Assembly (NCBI GenBank): GCA_963837715.1
Contig: CAWIOF010000002.1
Coordinates: forward strand, 1,736,001-1,800,000
Length of the DNA stretch: 64,000 nucleotides
Direction: 5' to 3'
From: JANYLB01 sp963837715
GTDB taxonomy: Bacteria; Actinomycetota; Acidimicrobiia; IMCC26256; JANYLB01
Shown: positions 51,071 to 58,829 of the stretch, in pieces
Numbering within the stretch: the stretch's first letter is position 1
Layout of the letters: every line of letters starts with the position of its first letter
Made by a program: the position numbers and the translations under genes
Notes under the pieces: model-generated
What the model saw: the letters and a program-made list of their open reading frames with translations, nothing else
Database searches by the model: none
What the model was told of the DNA's origin: nothing

Positions 51071-51772
51071 ATGTCTGATGGAGATGTGACCGACGTCGAC
51101 GTGGGTGCTGCGTATGCAGCCGGACGGGAGCGACTGGTTGCGCTCGTCGCGGGCCTGCCGACCGAGCGGGCAACGATGCCGGTGCCGGCGTGCCCGCAGT
51201 GGCGGGTCCAGGACGTCCTGGCCCACATCAGCGGGGTGTGCGTCGACATCCTCGCGGGGCGCCTCGACGGCGCCGGCACCGATCCGTGGACGGAGATCCA
51301 GGTCTCGGCCCGCCGCGACCGAGCCATCGACGACATCGTCGCGGAGTGGAACGAGGCCGCGGCGCAGGTCGAGCCCATGGCCAAGGACTTCGGGCCCGCG
51401 GGCAGCCAGTGGGTCTTCGACTTCTCGACCCACGAACACGACATCCGGGGCGCCCTCGGTGCTCCGGGCGCGCGCGACGCCGACGCCTGGTGGATCAGCC
51501 TCGGCTTCATCACCCCGGGCTTCCACGCCGCGGTGGCGGAGCAGCGACTGCCTCCGCTGCGCATCGTCACCGGGCCACGCACGTGGGAGCCCGAAGGCGT
51601 CGAACCCGTCGAGACCCTGACCGCCGACCCCTTCGAGTTCGGTCGGGCGATCTCGGGCCGCCGCAGCCTCGACCAGATCCGGAGCCTCGACTGGAGCACC
51701 GACCCCGAGCCGTACCTGGCCGCGTTCACGTTCGGACCCTTCACCCCCCGGGCCACCGATCTCGTGGAGTAG
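51071..51772 (+). CDS. maleylpyruvate isomerase family (DinB-like) protein
   Basis: A 233-residue four-helix-bundle protein of the TIGR03083 group: VPACPQWRVQDVLAHISGVC supplies one metal His, FDFSTHEHDIRGALG two more. The C-terminal half matches the MDMPI_C-like region. Relatives act with mycothiol or have unknown roles. Leaderless start at ATG 51071. An intact counterpart of the frameshifted gene at 22559. Confidence 0.82.
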   Translation: MSDGDVTDVDVGAAYAAGRERLVALVAGLPTERATMPVPACPQWRVQDVLAHISGVCVDILAGRLDGAGTDPWTEIQVSARRDRAIDDIVAEWNEAAAQVEPMAKDFGPAGSQWVFDFSTHEHDIRGALGAPGARDADAWWISLGFITPGFHAAVAEQRLPPLRIVTGPRTWEPEGVEPVETLTADPFEFGRAISGRRSLDQIRSLDWSTDPEPYLAAFTFGPFTPRATDLVE

Positions 51773-51832
51773 GCGATACGGGCCCTCGGCTGCAGGCTCC
51801 AGGTTTTCGGAGCTGCGGCCGATGAGAAGGGC

Positions 51833-52705
51833 GTGATCAAGCGTTCCTCGGCGCCTGCCGTCCTCACGATCGGCCTCGTGCTCGCCTGCGTCGCCGGTCT
51901 CGCCGCGTGCATCGAGGTCGCGGCGCTCGACCAGCGCGCGGTGGAGGCCGACGCCGGTCGGATGATCCGGACGAGCCAGGTCGAGACCTCGCTGCTGCCG
52001 CGTGCCGGTGCGGTGCTGGCCACGGTCGCCCCTGCGGGCAGCACCCTCGGCGGCGACCCAGAGGTTGCCGCGGAGACCATGCTGCACGACCCGTCGTTCA
52101 CGGCCGCGTTCGCCGGCGCACTCGGTGCGGTGTCGCGCCACGTGTTCAACGGCGAGACCGGGCCGATCGAGCTCGACCCGACCCTGGTGCACACCGCCGC
52201 GGTCGCGACCATCTCGGCGCTCGACCCGTCGACCACGGGTCTCAGCGCTCCCGACCCCGGCCCGACCATCGCCCTCGACACCGATGCCGTTCCCGACCTC
52301 AACGGGGTGAAGTCGGCGGTCGGCATCGTCGGCTCCGTCGCCGGGATCCTCGGCCTCGTCCTCATCGTCACCGGCCTCGCGTTGTCGGAGCGACGCATCC
52401 GCGCGTTCGGTCGGGTCGGACGCTGGATCGCCGGCGCCGGCGTGTTCGTGCTGTTCGCGTTCTGGCTCGTCCCTCAGTTCGCGCTCCCCCTCATCGGCGG
52501 CTGGACGGAGGTCGCCGGCGTGGTGATGAGCTCGGGAAGCGTGTTCCTCCTCCCGGGCCTCGTGCTCGTCGCGGTCGGCCTTGCGCTCAACTTCATCGCG
52601 AACCGCCTCGTCGCCCTCGGTCGCGAGCACACCCTGAGCGTCGTCCCCAAGGCCCCCATGCGCCGCACCACCACCGCCGACAAGAACTGGCGCAACACGG
52701 CTTGA
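51833..52705 (+). CDS. membrane protein of unknown function
   Basis: A 290-residue protein starting at GTG 51833. Residues 8-30 are a signal anchor or TM1, 31-155 a soluble extracytoplasmic region with Thr/Ala-rich stretches, then three or four membrane helices (about 160-180, 195-215, 220-245) and a short basic tail. No family recognised. The hairpin at 52737 follows it. Confidence 0.65.
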   Translation: MIKRSSAPAVLTIGLVLACVAGLAACIEVAALDQRAVEADAGRMIRTSQVETSLLPRAGAVLATVAPAGSTLGGDPEVAAETMLHDPSFTAAFAGALGAVSRHVFNGETGPIELDPTLVHTAAVATISALDPSTTGLSAPDPGPTIALDTDAVPDLNGVKSAVGIVGSVAGILGLVLIVTGLALSERRIRAFGRVGRWIAGAGVFVLFAFWLVPQFALPLIGGWTEVAGVVMSSGSVFLLPGLVLVAVGLALNFIANRLVALGREHTLSVVPKAPMRRTTTADKNWRNTA

Positions 52706-52736
52706 TTGGTCGAATCCGCCCCGCTCATCCCCCGCC

Positions 52737-52781
52737 CGTTGGGTCGATTGTGCCGCTCCATGCGGCCGAAGTGACCCAACG
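52737..52781. repeat. palindromic hairpin element, copy 2 (inverted relative to copy 1)
   Basis: CGTTGGGTC (52737-52745) and GACCCAACG (52773-52781) with inner CCGC/GCGG. The loop region is the reverse complement of that at 9548-9592. It lies between the convergent membrane protein and crotonase genes. A short stub of the other repeat family (GGTCGAATCCGC) lies just before it at 52708. Confidence 0.6.
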
Positions 52782-52793
52782 TGGGTGGGGTTC

Positions 52794-53474
52794 CTAGAGG
52801 TCGAGGGTGCGGGCGGGGTCGATGCCGGCGCGGCGGAGGGCCTTGGCCTTGGTGCTCGCGAGGACGGACCGGGGCGCGCGGACCATGAGATCGGTGATGC
52901 GTTCGACTTCGGCGGCGAGGTCGGCGACGGAGACGACGCTGCTCACGAGGCCGAGCTGCTTCGCTTCGTCGGCGTCGACATTGCGCCCGGTGAAGCAGAG
53001 CTCGCGCGCGACCGCGCCGCCGACCAGATCGTGCAACGGGGAGTAGACGATCTCGCCGAACGTGATCTCGGGATGCGCGAAGCGCGCCCGCTCCGACGCG
53101 ACCCGGAGATCGCACAGCACCGCGAGATCGAACCCGCCGGCGAGTGCCGGCCCGTCGACCACAGCCACCGTCGGCAGTGGGAACTGCAACACCGTGCGGT
53201 GGTACCGGTCGCTCGACGCCCAGAGGCGGGTCTGGAAGTCGGGATCGTCGACCGCGAACTCCTTCAGGTCGAACCCGGCACAGAACGCGTCGCCCGCACC
53301 CGCGACGACCACGACCTTCACCGCCTCGTCGACCGCGAGCCCGTCGAGCGCGTCGGCGATCTCGTCGCGCAGACGGATCGACAGCGCGTTCTTCACCTCG
53401 GGCCGGTCGAGCGTCAGTGTCGCCACGCCCCGAACGTCGGGCCCCTCGACGATCAGGACCTCTTCGTCACCCAT
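52794..53474 (-). CDS. enoyl-CoA hydratase/isomerase family protein (crotonase)
   Basis: A 226-residue crotonase-fold protein: VATLTLDRPEVKNALSIRL, the oxyanion-hole segments GDAFCAGFDLKEF and DGPALAGGFDLAVLCDLRVA, then RFAHPEITFGEIVYSP. One of the usual catalytic Glu residues is replaced in the region after GGFDLA, so hydratase, isomerase or other crotonase chemistry cannot be chosen. ATG 53474. Divergent from the acyl-CoA synthetase across the 87-bp tandem array. Confidence 0.85.
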   Translation of the reverse strand: MGDEEVLIVEGPDVRGVATLTLDRPEVKNALSIRLRDEIADALDGLAVDEAVKVVVVAGAGDAFCAGFDLKEFAVDDPDFQTRLWASSDRYHRTVLQFPLPTVAVVDGPALAGGFDLAVLCDLRVASERARFAHPEITFGEIVYSPLHDLVGGAVARELCFTGRNVDADEAKQLGLVSSVVSVADLAAEVERITDLMVRAPRSVLASTKAKALRRAGIDPARTLDL

Positions 53475-53558
53475 CGTGCTCCCTTCGGTGCCCAGCCGGG
53501 CGGCTGTACCCTGGCTCCCCGTCGGGCGTCCCGTCAGATCGCGACGGTGCAGCGGACC

Positions 53559-53925
53559 GACCGTCAAACAGGAGAAGAAGCGGAGCCGGCGGACAGCCCG
53601 TGCGGGCCGTCAATCGGTGAGCGATCGAGCCGGCGCAGCGGATTCGACCGTCAAACAGGAGAAGAAGCGGAGCCGGCGGACAGCCCGTGCGGGCCGTCAA
53701 TCGGTGAGCGATCGAGCCGGCGCAGCGGATTCGACCGTCAAACAGGAGAAGAAGCGGAGCCGGCGGACAGCCCGTGCGGGCCGTCAATCGGTGAGCGATC
53801 GAGCCGGCGCAGCGGATTCGACCGTCAAACAGGAGAAGAAGCGGAGCCGGCGGACAGCCCGTGCGGGCCGTCAATCGGTGAGCGATCGAGCCGGCGCAGC
53901 GGATTCGACCGTCAAACAGGAGAAG
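53559..53925 (+). repeat. four perfect 87-bp tandem repeats plus a 19-bp partial unit
   Basis: GACCGTCAAACAGGAGAAG recurs at 53559, 53646, 53733, 53820 and 53907. The first four are followed by identical 87-base units; the fifth is cut at 53925. Each unit carries block A, a GCCCG-TG-CGGGC mini-hairpin and block B of the dispersed family. The unit length is 29 codons and no stop occurs in three frames. The partial copy ends in AGGAGAAG, which serves as the ribosome site of the gene starting at 53932. Confidence 0.95.
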
Positions 53926-53931
53926 GACAGC

Positions 53932-55575
53932 GTGGCATCAGCACCGACGGGATCAGCCGAGGGGACCCGGGGGGACCTCGAATGGGGCACGACGCCCCGC
54001 CTGGTCCGGAGCTCGGCCGAACGCTTCGGCGAACAGGAAGCGATCGTCGACGTCGACGCCGGCGTGACGCTCACCTTCACCGAGCTCGCTGCGGCCGCCG
54101 ACGATGCGGCCCGCGCGTTCATCGCCGCGGGGATCGTGCCGGGCGACCGGATCGCGATCTGGGCCCCGAACTGCTGGGAGTGGATCGTCGCCGCGCTCGG
54201 CCTCCAGTCGGTGGGCGGTGTGCTCGTCCCGCTGAACACCCGGTTCAAGGGTCGCGAGGCCGCCTACATCCTCGGCAAGGCCGGCGTGCGGGCCCTCGTG
54301 GCGGTGCGGGAGTTCCTCGGCACCGACTACGTCGAGATGTTGCGCGACGCAGTCGATGTCGACGCCGAGCTCCCCGACCTCGAGACGATCGTGATCCTCC
54401 ACGGCGACGCGCCTGCCGGCGCGGTCACCTGGGACGCCTTCCTCGCCGCCGGCGCGTCGGTCGACGCCGACGAGTCGGCCCGACGCGCCGCCGCGGTCCA
54501 ACCCGACGACCTCGCCGACCTGCTCTTCACCTCGGGCACCACCGGTAACCCCAAGGGCGTCATGCAGACGCACGCGTCGACGCTGCGCTCGTTCCGCGAC
54601 TGGAGCGACGTCGTCGGGCTCCGCAACGGCGACCGCTACCTGGTGGTCAACCCGTTCTTCCACGCCTTCGGCTACAAGGCGGGCTGGCTCGCGAGCCTGA
54701 TGATGGGTGCGACCGTGCTGCCCCACGCCGTGTTCGACGTGCCGGCGGTGCTGGCGCGCATCCCGCGCGACCGGGTGAGCGTGCTGCCCGGACCGCCGAC
54801 GCTCTACCAGTCGATCCTCAACCACCCCGACCTCCCGGGCTCCGACATCTCGAGCCTCCGTCTCTCGGTCACGGGTGCGGCGGCGATCCCCGTCGAGCTG
54901 ATCATGCGCATGCGCGCCGAGCTGACCTTCGAGACGATCATCACCGGCTACGGCCTCACCGAGACGTGCGGAATCGCGACGATGTGCCGCTTCGACGACG
55001 ACGCCGAGACGATCTCCACCACGTCGGGTCGGGCGATCCCCGGCATCGAGGTGCTCGTGGTCGACGAGTCCGGTACCGAGGTACCGCGCGGCGAGCCGGG
55101 CGAGATCGTGATCCGCGGGTACAACGTGATGCGGGGCTACTACGACGAACCCGAGGAGACCGCGGCCACGATCGACGCCGACGGGTGGCTCCACTCCGGC
55201 GACATCGGCACGATGGACGAACGCGGCTACGTCGTGATCACCGATCGCACCAAGGACATGTTCATCATGGGTGGGTTCAACGCCTACCCCGCGGAGATCG
55301 AGAACCTCATGCTCCGCAACGAGGCGATCGCGCAGGTGGCGGTGGTCGGCGTGCCCGACGAGCGGATGGGTGAGGTCGGCATGGCGTTCGTGGTGCTGCG
55401 GCCCGGAGCGACCGCCACCAGCGACGAGATCAAGGCCTGGTCGCGCGACGAGATGGCCAACTACAAGGCTCCCCGCCACGTGGTCATCGTCGACGAGCTC
55501 CCGCTCAACGCGACGGGAAAGGTCCTGAAGTACCAGCTCCGCGAGCAGGGCACAGGGATCCTGGATCGAGGATGA
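53932..55575 (+). CDS. AMP-dependent acyl-CoA synthetase
   Basis: A 547-residue ligase: LLFTSGTTGNPKGVMQTH, ITGYGLTETCGIAT, LHSGDIGTMDERGYVVITDR, TKDMFIMGGFNAYPAEIE, and Lys in LNATGKVLKYQL. Similar in style to FadD3-like enzymes. GTG 53932 has AGGAGAAGGA six bases before it. The frame stays open through all four 87-bp repeats back to 53062, so gene callers may pick GTG 53878 or an even longer start; the conserved domain begins after 53990. Its stop is one base from the convergent lipoprotein gene. Confidence 0.88.
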   Translation: MASAPTGSAEGTRGDLEWGTTPRLVRSSAERFGEQEAIVDVDAGVTLTFTELAAAADDAARAFIAAGIVPGDRIAIWAPNCWEWIVAALGLQSVGGVLVPLNTRFKGREAAYILGKAGVRALVAVREFLGTDYVEMLRDAVDVDAELPDLETIVILHGDAPAGAVTWDAFLAAGASVDADESARRAAAVQPDDLADLLFTSGTTGNPKGVMQTHASTLRSFRDWSDVVGLRNGDRYLVVNPFFHAFGYKAGWLASLMMGATVLPHAVFDVPAVLARIPRDRVSVLPGPPTLYQSILNHPDLPGSDISSLRLSVTGAAAIPVELIMRMRAELTFETIITGYGLTETCGIATMCRFDDDAETISTTSGRAIPGIEVLVVDESGTEVPRGEPGEIVIRGYNVMRGYYDEPEETAATIDADGWLHSGDIGTMDERGYVVITDRTKDMFIMGGFNAYPAEIENLMLRNEAIAQVAVVGVPDERMGEVGMAFVVLRPGATATSDEIKAWSRDEMANYKAPRHVVIVDELPLNATGKVLKYQLREQGTGILDRG

Positions 55576-55576
55576 C

Positions 55577-56089
55577 TCAGGTGTTGCGCACGAACCTGAT
55601 GTTCCCCTTGGGGTCGAGCACCCGGAAGTAGACATCGGACGCGCGACCGTTCGTCGCGGTCACCGCGCAGTTGAACTGCTTTCCGGGCGCGCGCACGAAG
55701 TAAGCGGCAGTCCCGCAGTCGACGGTCGCCACGTCGGCGATCTTCCGCATGATGAAGTCCTCGGCCTTGTCGGTCGAGAGGATCGCCTCGTAGCGCACCG
55801 GTGCGATCCCACCCTGGCCGTTGGTCTGCACGACCTTGAACCGCACCGTCTCACCCTCGACGAGCACGGTGCACCGGCTCACCTTGCCCTTGGAGCGCGC
55901 CAGCTCCTTCGACGGGCACGTGACCGCACCGACGTCGAGGCTCGGGAACCAGTCCTTCTGGATCTTCGTCGCGAGACCGGTCTCGGCCTTCGTGAGATCG
56001 ACCTTCGGGTCAGAGCTCCCGGAACAGGCCGCGAGGAGCACGAAGCTCCCGACGAGCAGTGCCGATCCCCAGGTGCGCCACGAGCTCAT
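55577..56089 (-). CDS. DUF4333 domain lipoprotein
   Basis: A 170-residue lipoprotein with the lipobox LLAAC (Cys22) after a hydrophobic signal peptide. Two DUF4333-like halves can be read, the first with VTCPSKELARSKGKVSRCTV and VRFKVVQTNGQGG, the second with VDCGTAAYFVRAPGKQFNC. Function unknown; common in actinobacteria. ATG 56089 overlaps the MarR stop by four bases. Confidence 0.82.
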   Translation of the reverse strand: MSSWRTWGSALLVGSFVLLAACSGSSDPKVDLTKAETGLATKIQKDWFPSLDVGAVTCPSKELARSKGKVSRCTVLVEGETVRFKVVQTNGQGGIAPVRYEAILSTDKAEDFIMRKIADVATVDCGTAAYFVRAPGKQFNCAVTATNGRASDVYFRVLDPKGNIRFVRNT

Positions 56090-56586
56090 GAGCTTCCCTT
56101 CTCGATCTCGCCGACCAGTCGATCCGCGGATGTGTTGGCCGCCAGGACCTTCTCCATCGCCCGTCGCAACGCGGTCACGTCGGCATCGTCGAGGACGGAA
56201 CCGAAGTGCGTCGCGATGCCCCGCAGGTGCACGCCGCTCGCGTCGCGCAACGTGCGGCGACCCTCGTCGGTGATCACGGCGAAGGTACCGCGGCGATCGT
56301 CGGGACAGGGTTCGCGCCCGACGAGCCCGTCGCGCTCCATCCGGTCGACGAGACGGGTCACCCCGCTGCGGCTGAAGACCAGCCGGCTCGCGAGCTCCTG
56401 CATCCGCAGGCGGCCGCCGCTCGCCGATGCCAGCTGCACGAGCACGTCGTAGACGGTGAGCTGGAGGCCCCGCTCCTGCTCGAGCTCGGCCTCGAGCACC
56501 ATCCGGACCGTCGCATGGGCGTCGAGGAACACCTGCCAGGCCGCGAGTCGACTGTCGTCGAGCATCGGGTCGGTCGAAACGGACAT
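56086..56586 (-). CDS. MarR-family transcriptional regulator
   Basis: A 166-residue winged-helix regulator: LTVYDVLVQLASASGGRLRM, ELASRLVFSRSGVTRLVDRM (recognition helix), and ERDGLVGREPCPDDRRGTFA (wing). ATG 56586 stands six bases after TATACT, a strong leaderless arrangement, and any self-control would act there. Coupled to the DUF4333 lipoprotein gene. Confidence 0.88.
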   Translation of the reverse strand: MSVSTDPMLDDSRLAAWQVFLDAHATVRMVLEAELEQERGLQLTVYDVLVQLASASGGRLRMQELASRLVFSRSGVTRLVDRMERDGLVGREPCPDDRRGTFAVITDEGRRTLRDASGVHLRGIATHFGSVLDDADVTALRRAMEKVLAANTSADRLVGEIEKGSS

Positions 56587-56592
56587 CTCGGT

Positions 56593-56598
56593 AGTATA
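56593..56598 (-). promoter_or_regulatory. candidate -10 box of a leaderless promoter (MarR gene)
   Basis: TATACT on the minus strand, six bases before ATG 56586. GTATAC next to it is self-complementary and could be part of an autoregulatory site. Confidence 0.55.
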
Positions 56599-56698
56599 CG
56601 TCGCGACTCGACGGCGGTTCTCTCAGCAACGATTGCGGCGGCAACGACCCGGCGCGCGTGACCCGGCCGCCGTGACCCGGGCCGGCGGAACGACCGGG

Positions 56699-57232
56699 TC
56701 AGGTGGTGGGGAGCCGGACCACGAGCTGGGTGCGCTCGGCCCGGAAGAGCCGTACCGGTTCAGGGATGCCCTTCATCACCATCGGTCCGAGCTCTTCCAG
56801 CACGAGATCGGCGACGCGCCCGGTGCAGCGCTCCTGCGCCGCCTCCGACACCAGCAGCTCACCCGGGCCTGCGAGCTCGACGATGCGCGCCGCGATGTTG
56901 ACGTCGTGACCCACGAAGTCGGTCCCCCGCGGCGTCGGCGTACCCCAGTGCAGGCCCATGCGGACCCCGAGCGGTGCTTCGTCGAACGCGGCGGCGTCGA
57001 ACCGGTCGCGCAGCTCGAGGCAGGTGGTGAGGGCCTCGATCGCGTCGGCGAACCAGAGCAGCAGCCCGTCGCCGAGCTCCTTCACGACCCTGGCGTCGGA
57101 CGGGAGCGCCTCGTCGACCAGTCGACTCTGGGCGTCGAGCACCGCGAGGGCCCGCTCGTCGCCCCGCTCGGCCGTGTACTCGGTGAAGCCGACGAGGTCG
57201 GTGAACGCGATCGCGCCGGGGCTGCGACTCAC
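56699..57232 (-). CDS. minimal class III adenylate/guanylate cyclase
   Basis: A 177-residue protein that is nearly all cyclase domain: AIAFTDLVGFTEYTAERGD with metal Asp, VVKELGDGLLLWFADA with the second, LGVRMGLHWGTPTPRGTDFVG, and DVNIAARIVELAGPGELL. No sensor or membrane part. GTG 57232 overlaps the DUF4097 stop by four bases, so the two are made together and may work as a pair. The gap 56587-56698 holds the MarR promoter and nothing else seen. Confidence 0.86.
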   Translation of the reverse strand: MSRSPGAIAFTDLVGFTEYTAERGDERALAVLDAQSRLVDEALPSDARVVKELGDGLLLWFADAIEALTTCLELRDRFDAAAFDEAPLGVRMGLHWGTPTPRGTDFVGHDVNIAARIVELAGPGELLVSEAAQERCTGRVADLVLEELGPMVMKGIPEPVRLFRAERTQLVVRLPTT

Positions 57233-57966
57233 CGGTGCGTGACCTTGATCCGCCCACTGATCGTGTCGACCCCGATCGTCCCGACTCGATCCGACGCCGC
57301 AACCGTTTCCGACTCCGGCGGGAACGTGATGCGGCCGGAGATCGAACGCAGCCGCAGCTCGGGTTCGACGCCGGCGACCACGGTGACCTCGACCCGACCC
57401 GACACGGTGCGCGCGGCGACGGAACCGCCGCGCTCGAGCGCGAGCTCGACCCGACCGCTCGTCGAGCGGACCGTCGCCTCGTGGACCGGGCCGACGACGA
57501 TCGTTCCCGATGTGGTCGTCACGTCGCACTGGTCGGCCGACTCGACGATCACCCGGCCGCTCGTCGAGCGGGCTCGGATCACCCCTCGACACGGACCCGC
57601 GCCGATCCGGCCGGAGCGCGTCCGCACGTCGAGCGACGTGGTGGCTCCGACGTCGACCCGACCGCTGCTCGTGGTGATCCGCACGCTGCCGAGCTCGCCC
57701 GTCATCACGACGCGGCCCGAGAGGGTGCCGACCGAGACCTCGGTCCCCTGCGGACAGCGCACGACGACGTGCTCGTGGGTCGATTCGACGACCACCTGCT
57801 CACCGGCGTCGTCGCGCTCCGACCCGGCGCGCGCGGCCCCTTCGACCTCGAGGTCGGCCCGGTCCTCCGCGAAGACCTCCACCCGACCCGACCGACTCGT
57901 GACGCTGATCCGCGCGGCCGACGACTCCGAATCGGCGACCGGGAACCTCACCGTGCCTCGGGCCAT
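57229..57966 (-). CDS. DUF4097-type beta-solenoid protein
   Basis: A 245-residue repeat protein. About ten units of SG(R/T)(V/I) follow at 17-25 residue spacing, for example VTSRSGRVEV, TTSSGRVDV, RSTSGRVIV and DTISGRIKV, as expected for a right-handed beta-solenoid of the DUF4097 (putative adhesin) class. There is no signal peptide, so it is probably cytoplasmic, unlike true adhesins. ATG 57966 has AGGGGGG at a good distance; ATG 57972 is too close to it. Coupled to the cyclase, hinting at a scaffold or input role. Confidence 0.82.
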   Translation of the reverse strand: MARGTVRFPVADSESSAARISVTSRSGRVEVFAEDRADLEVEGAARAGSERDDAGEQVVVESTHEHVVVRCPQGTEVSVGTLSGRVVMTGELGSVRITTSSGRVDVGATTSLDVRTRSGRIGAGPCRGVIRARSTSGRVIVESADQCDVTTTSGTIVVGPVHEATVRSTSGRVELALERGGSVAARTVSGRVEVTVVAGVEPELRLRSISGRITFPPESETVAASDRVGTIGVDTISGRIKVTHR

Positions 57967-57978
57967 GCTCATCCCCCC

Positions 57979-58063
57979 TGGTCGAATCCGCTCCGCCGGC
58001 TCGACCGCTCACCAACTCGGCGCCCGCGCCCGGTGTCCGCCGGCTCCACTGCTGCTCCTCCTC
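57979..58063 (-). repeat. dispersed intergenic repeat, copy 5 (minus orientation)
   Basis: Read on the minus strand: GGAGCAGCAGTGGAGCCGG, a variable middle with GGGCGCGGGCGCC, then TGGTGAGCGGTCGAGCCGG and GAGCGGATTCGACCA. It fills the gap between the crotonase stop and the DUF4097 ribosome site, oriented like the downstream gene. Confidence 0.78.
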
Positions 58064-58780
58064 CTAGGCAGGACCGCGGAAGGACGCCATCTCCCGGTCG
58101 ATCTCCGACGCCGCCCGCGCTGCTTCCGCACCGCGCAGCTGGCGCTTCGTACCGGCGTAGGCCCCGGTCGGGAGTGCCGCGGCAGCAGCGGCCGCACCTT
58201 CGACTGCAGCATCGAAGTGTTCGGCCGGCACCGCGCGTTCGATCATCCCGGTCGCAGCAGCTTCGGCGGGCGGGTAGATCGACCCGAGCAGCATCGTGTC
58301 GGTGACCCGGTCGGGCCGGATCGCCGCCTGGCAGATCACGAGGGCCCAGGTCGGCAGGACCATGCCGAGCGCGGTCTCGTTGACCCCGACGCGGAACGCG
58401 GGATCGTCGATCGCGATCCGGCGGTCACACGCCATCGCGAGCACCGCACCGCCCACGATCGCGTGGCCGGTGACGGCCGCGATGGTGGGGATCGGGGCGG
58501 TCCACACCGCGAGCAGGCCCGAGGCGATGCGGGAGAGCTCGGCAAGGCGCGACGCGACGTCGTCACGGCGGAGGACCTTCAGGTCGATGCCGCCCGAGAA
58601 GCACCCGGGTCGACCCCGGATGACGAGCGCACCGGCACCGTCGATGCCCGCTCGGCCGATCGCGCCCTCGAGGGCGTCGACGAGCGCCTCGTTCAGTGCG
58701 TTGGCCTTGCCGTCGTCGAGGAGGAGGCTCGCGACCGGCGCCGAGCCCTCAGCCGATGGATCCGTGAGCGTGTAGGTCAT
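58064..58780 (-). CDS. enoyl-CoA hydratase/isomerase family protein (crotonase)
   Basis: A 238-residue crotonase: ASLLLDDGKANALNEALVDA, GRPGCFSGGIDLKVLRRDD and TGHAIVGGAVLAMACDRRIA form the CoA and oxyanion elements, followed by FRVGVNETALGM with a Glu at the catalytic position. ATG 58780 is the first in the family frame; earlier codons cross the operator. Divergent from the TetR gene with the palindrome 58792-58808 between, so it may be controlled by it. Confidence 0.85.
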   Translation of the reverse strand: MTYTLTDPSAEGSAPVASLLLDDGKANALNEALVDALEGAIGRAGIDGAGALVIRGRPGCFSGGIDLKVLRRDDVASRLAELSRIASGLLAVWTAPIPTIAAVTGHAIVGGAVLAMACDRRIAIDDPAFRVGVNETALGMVLPTWALVICQAAIRPDRVTDTMLLGSIYPPAEAAATGMIERAVPAEHFDAAVEGAAAAAAALPTGAYAGTKRQLRGAEAARAASEIDREMASFRGPA

Positions 58781-58791
58781 CGACCGCACTA

Positions 58792-58808
58792 TTGCACGGC
58801 GCGTGCAA
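58792..58808. promoter_or_regulatory. perfect operator-like palindrome between crotonase and TetR genes
   Basis: TTGCACGGCGCGTGCAA, perfect 7-base arms around GCG. It is 11 bases upstream of the crotonase ATG and lies over the expected promoter of the TetR gene, just ahead of a TACGCT -10 candidate at 58816-58821. Confidence 0.65.
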
Positions 58809-58829
58809 CTGCACTTACGCTCGCCGCGA

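Noticed and set aside
53559..53925. CRISPR array
   Set aside because: The 87-bp units are identical over their full length, with no unique spacers and no cas genes nearby.
53062..53931. Long N-terminal extension of the acyl-CoA synthetase through the repeats
   Set aside because: It runs antisense to the crotonase and then through repeat units; the conserved domain begins after 53990 and a good ribosome site precedes 53932.
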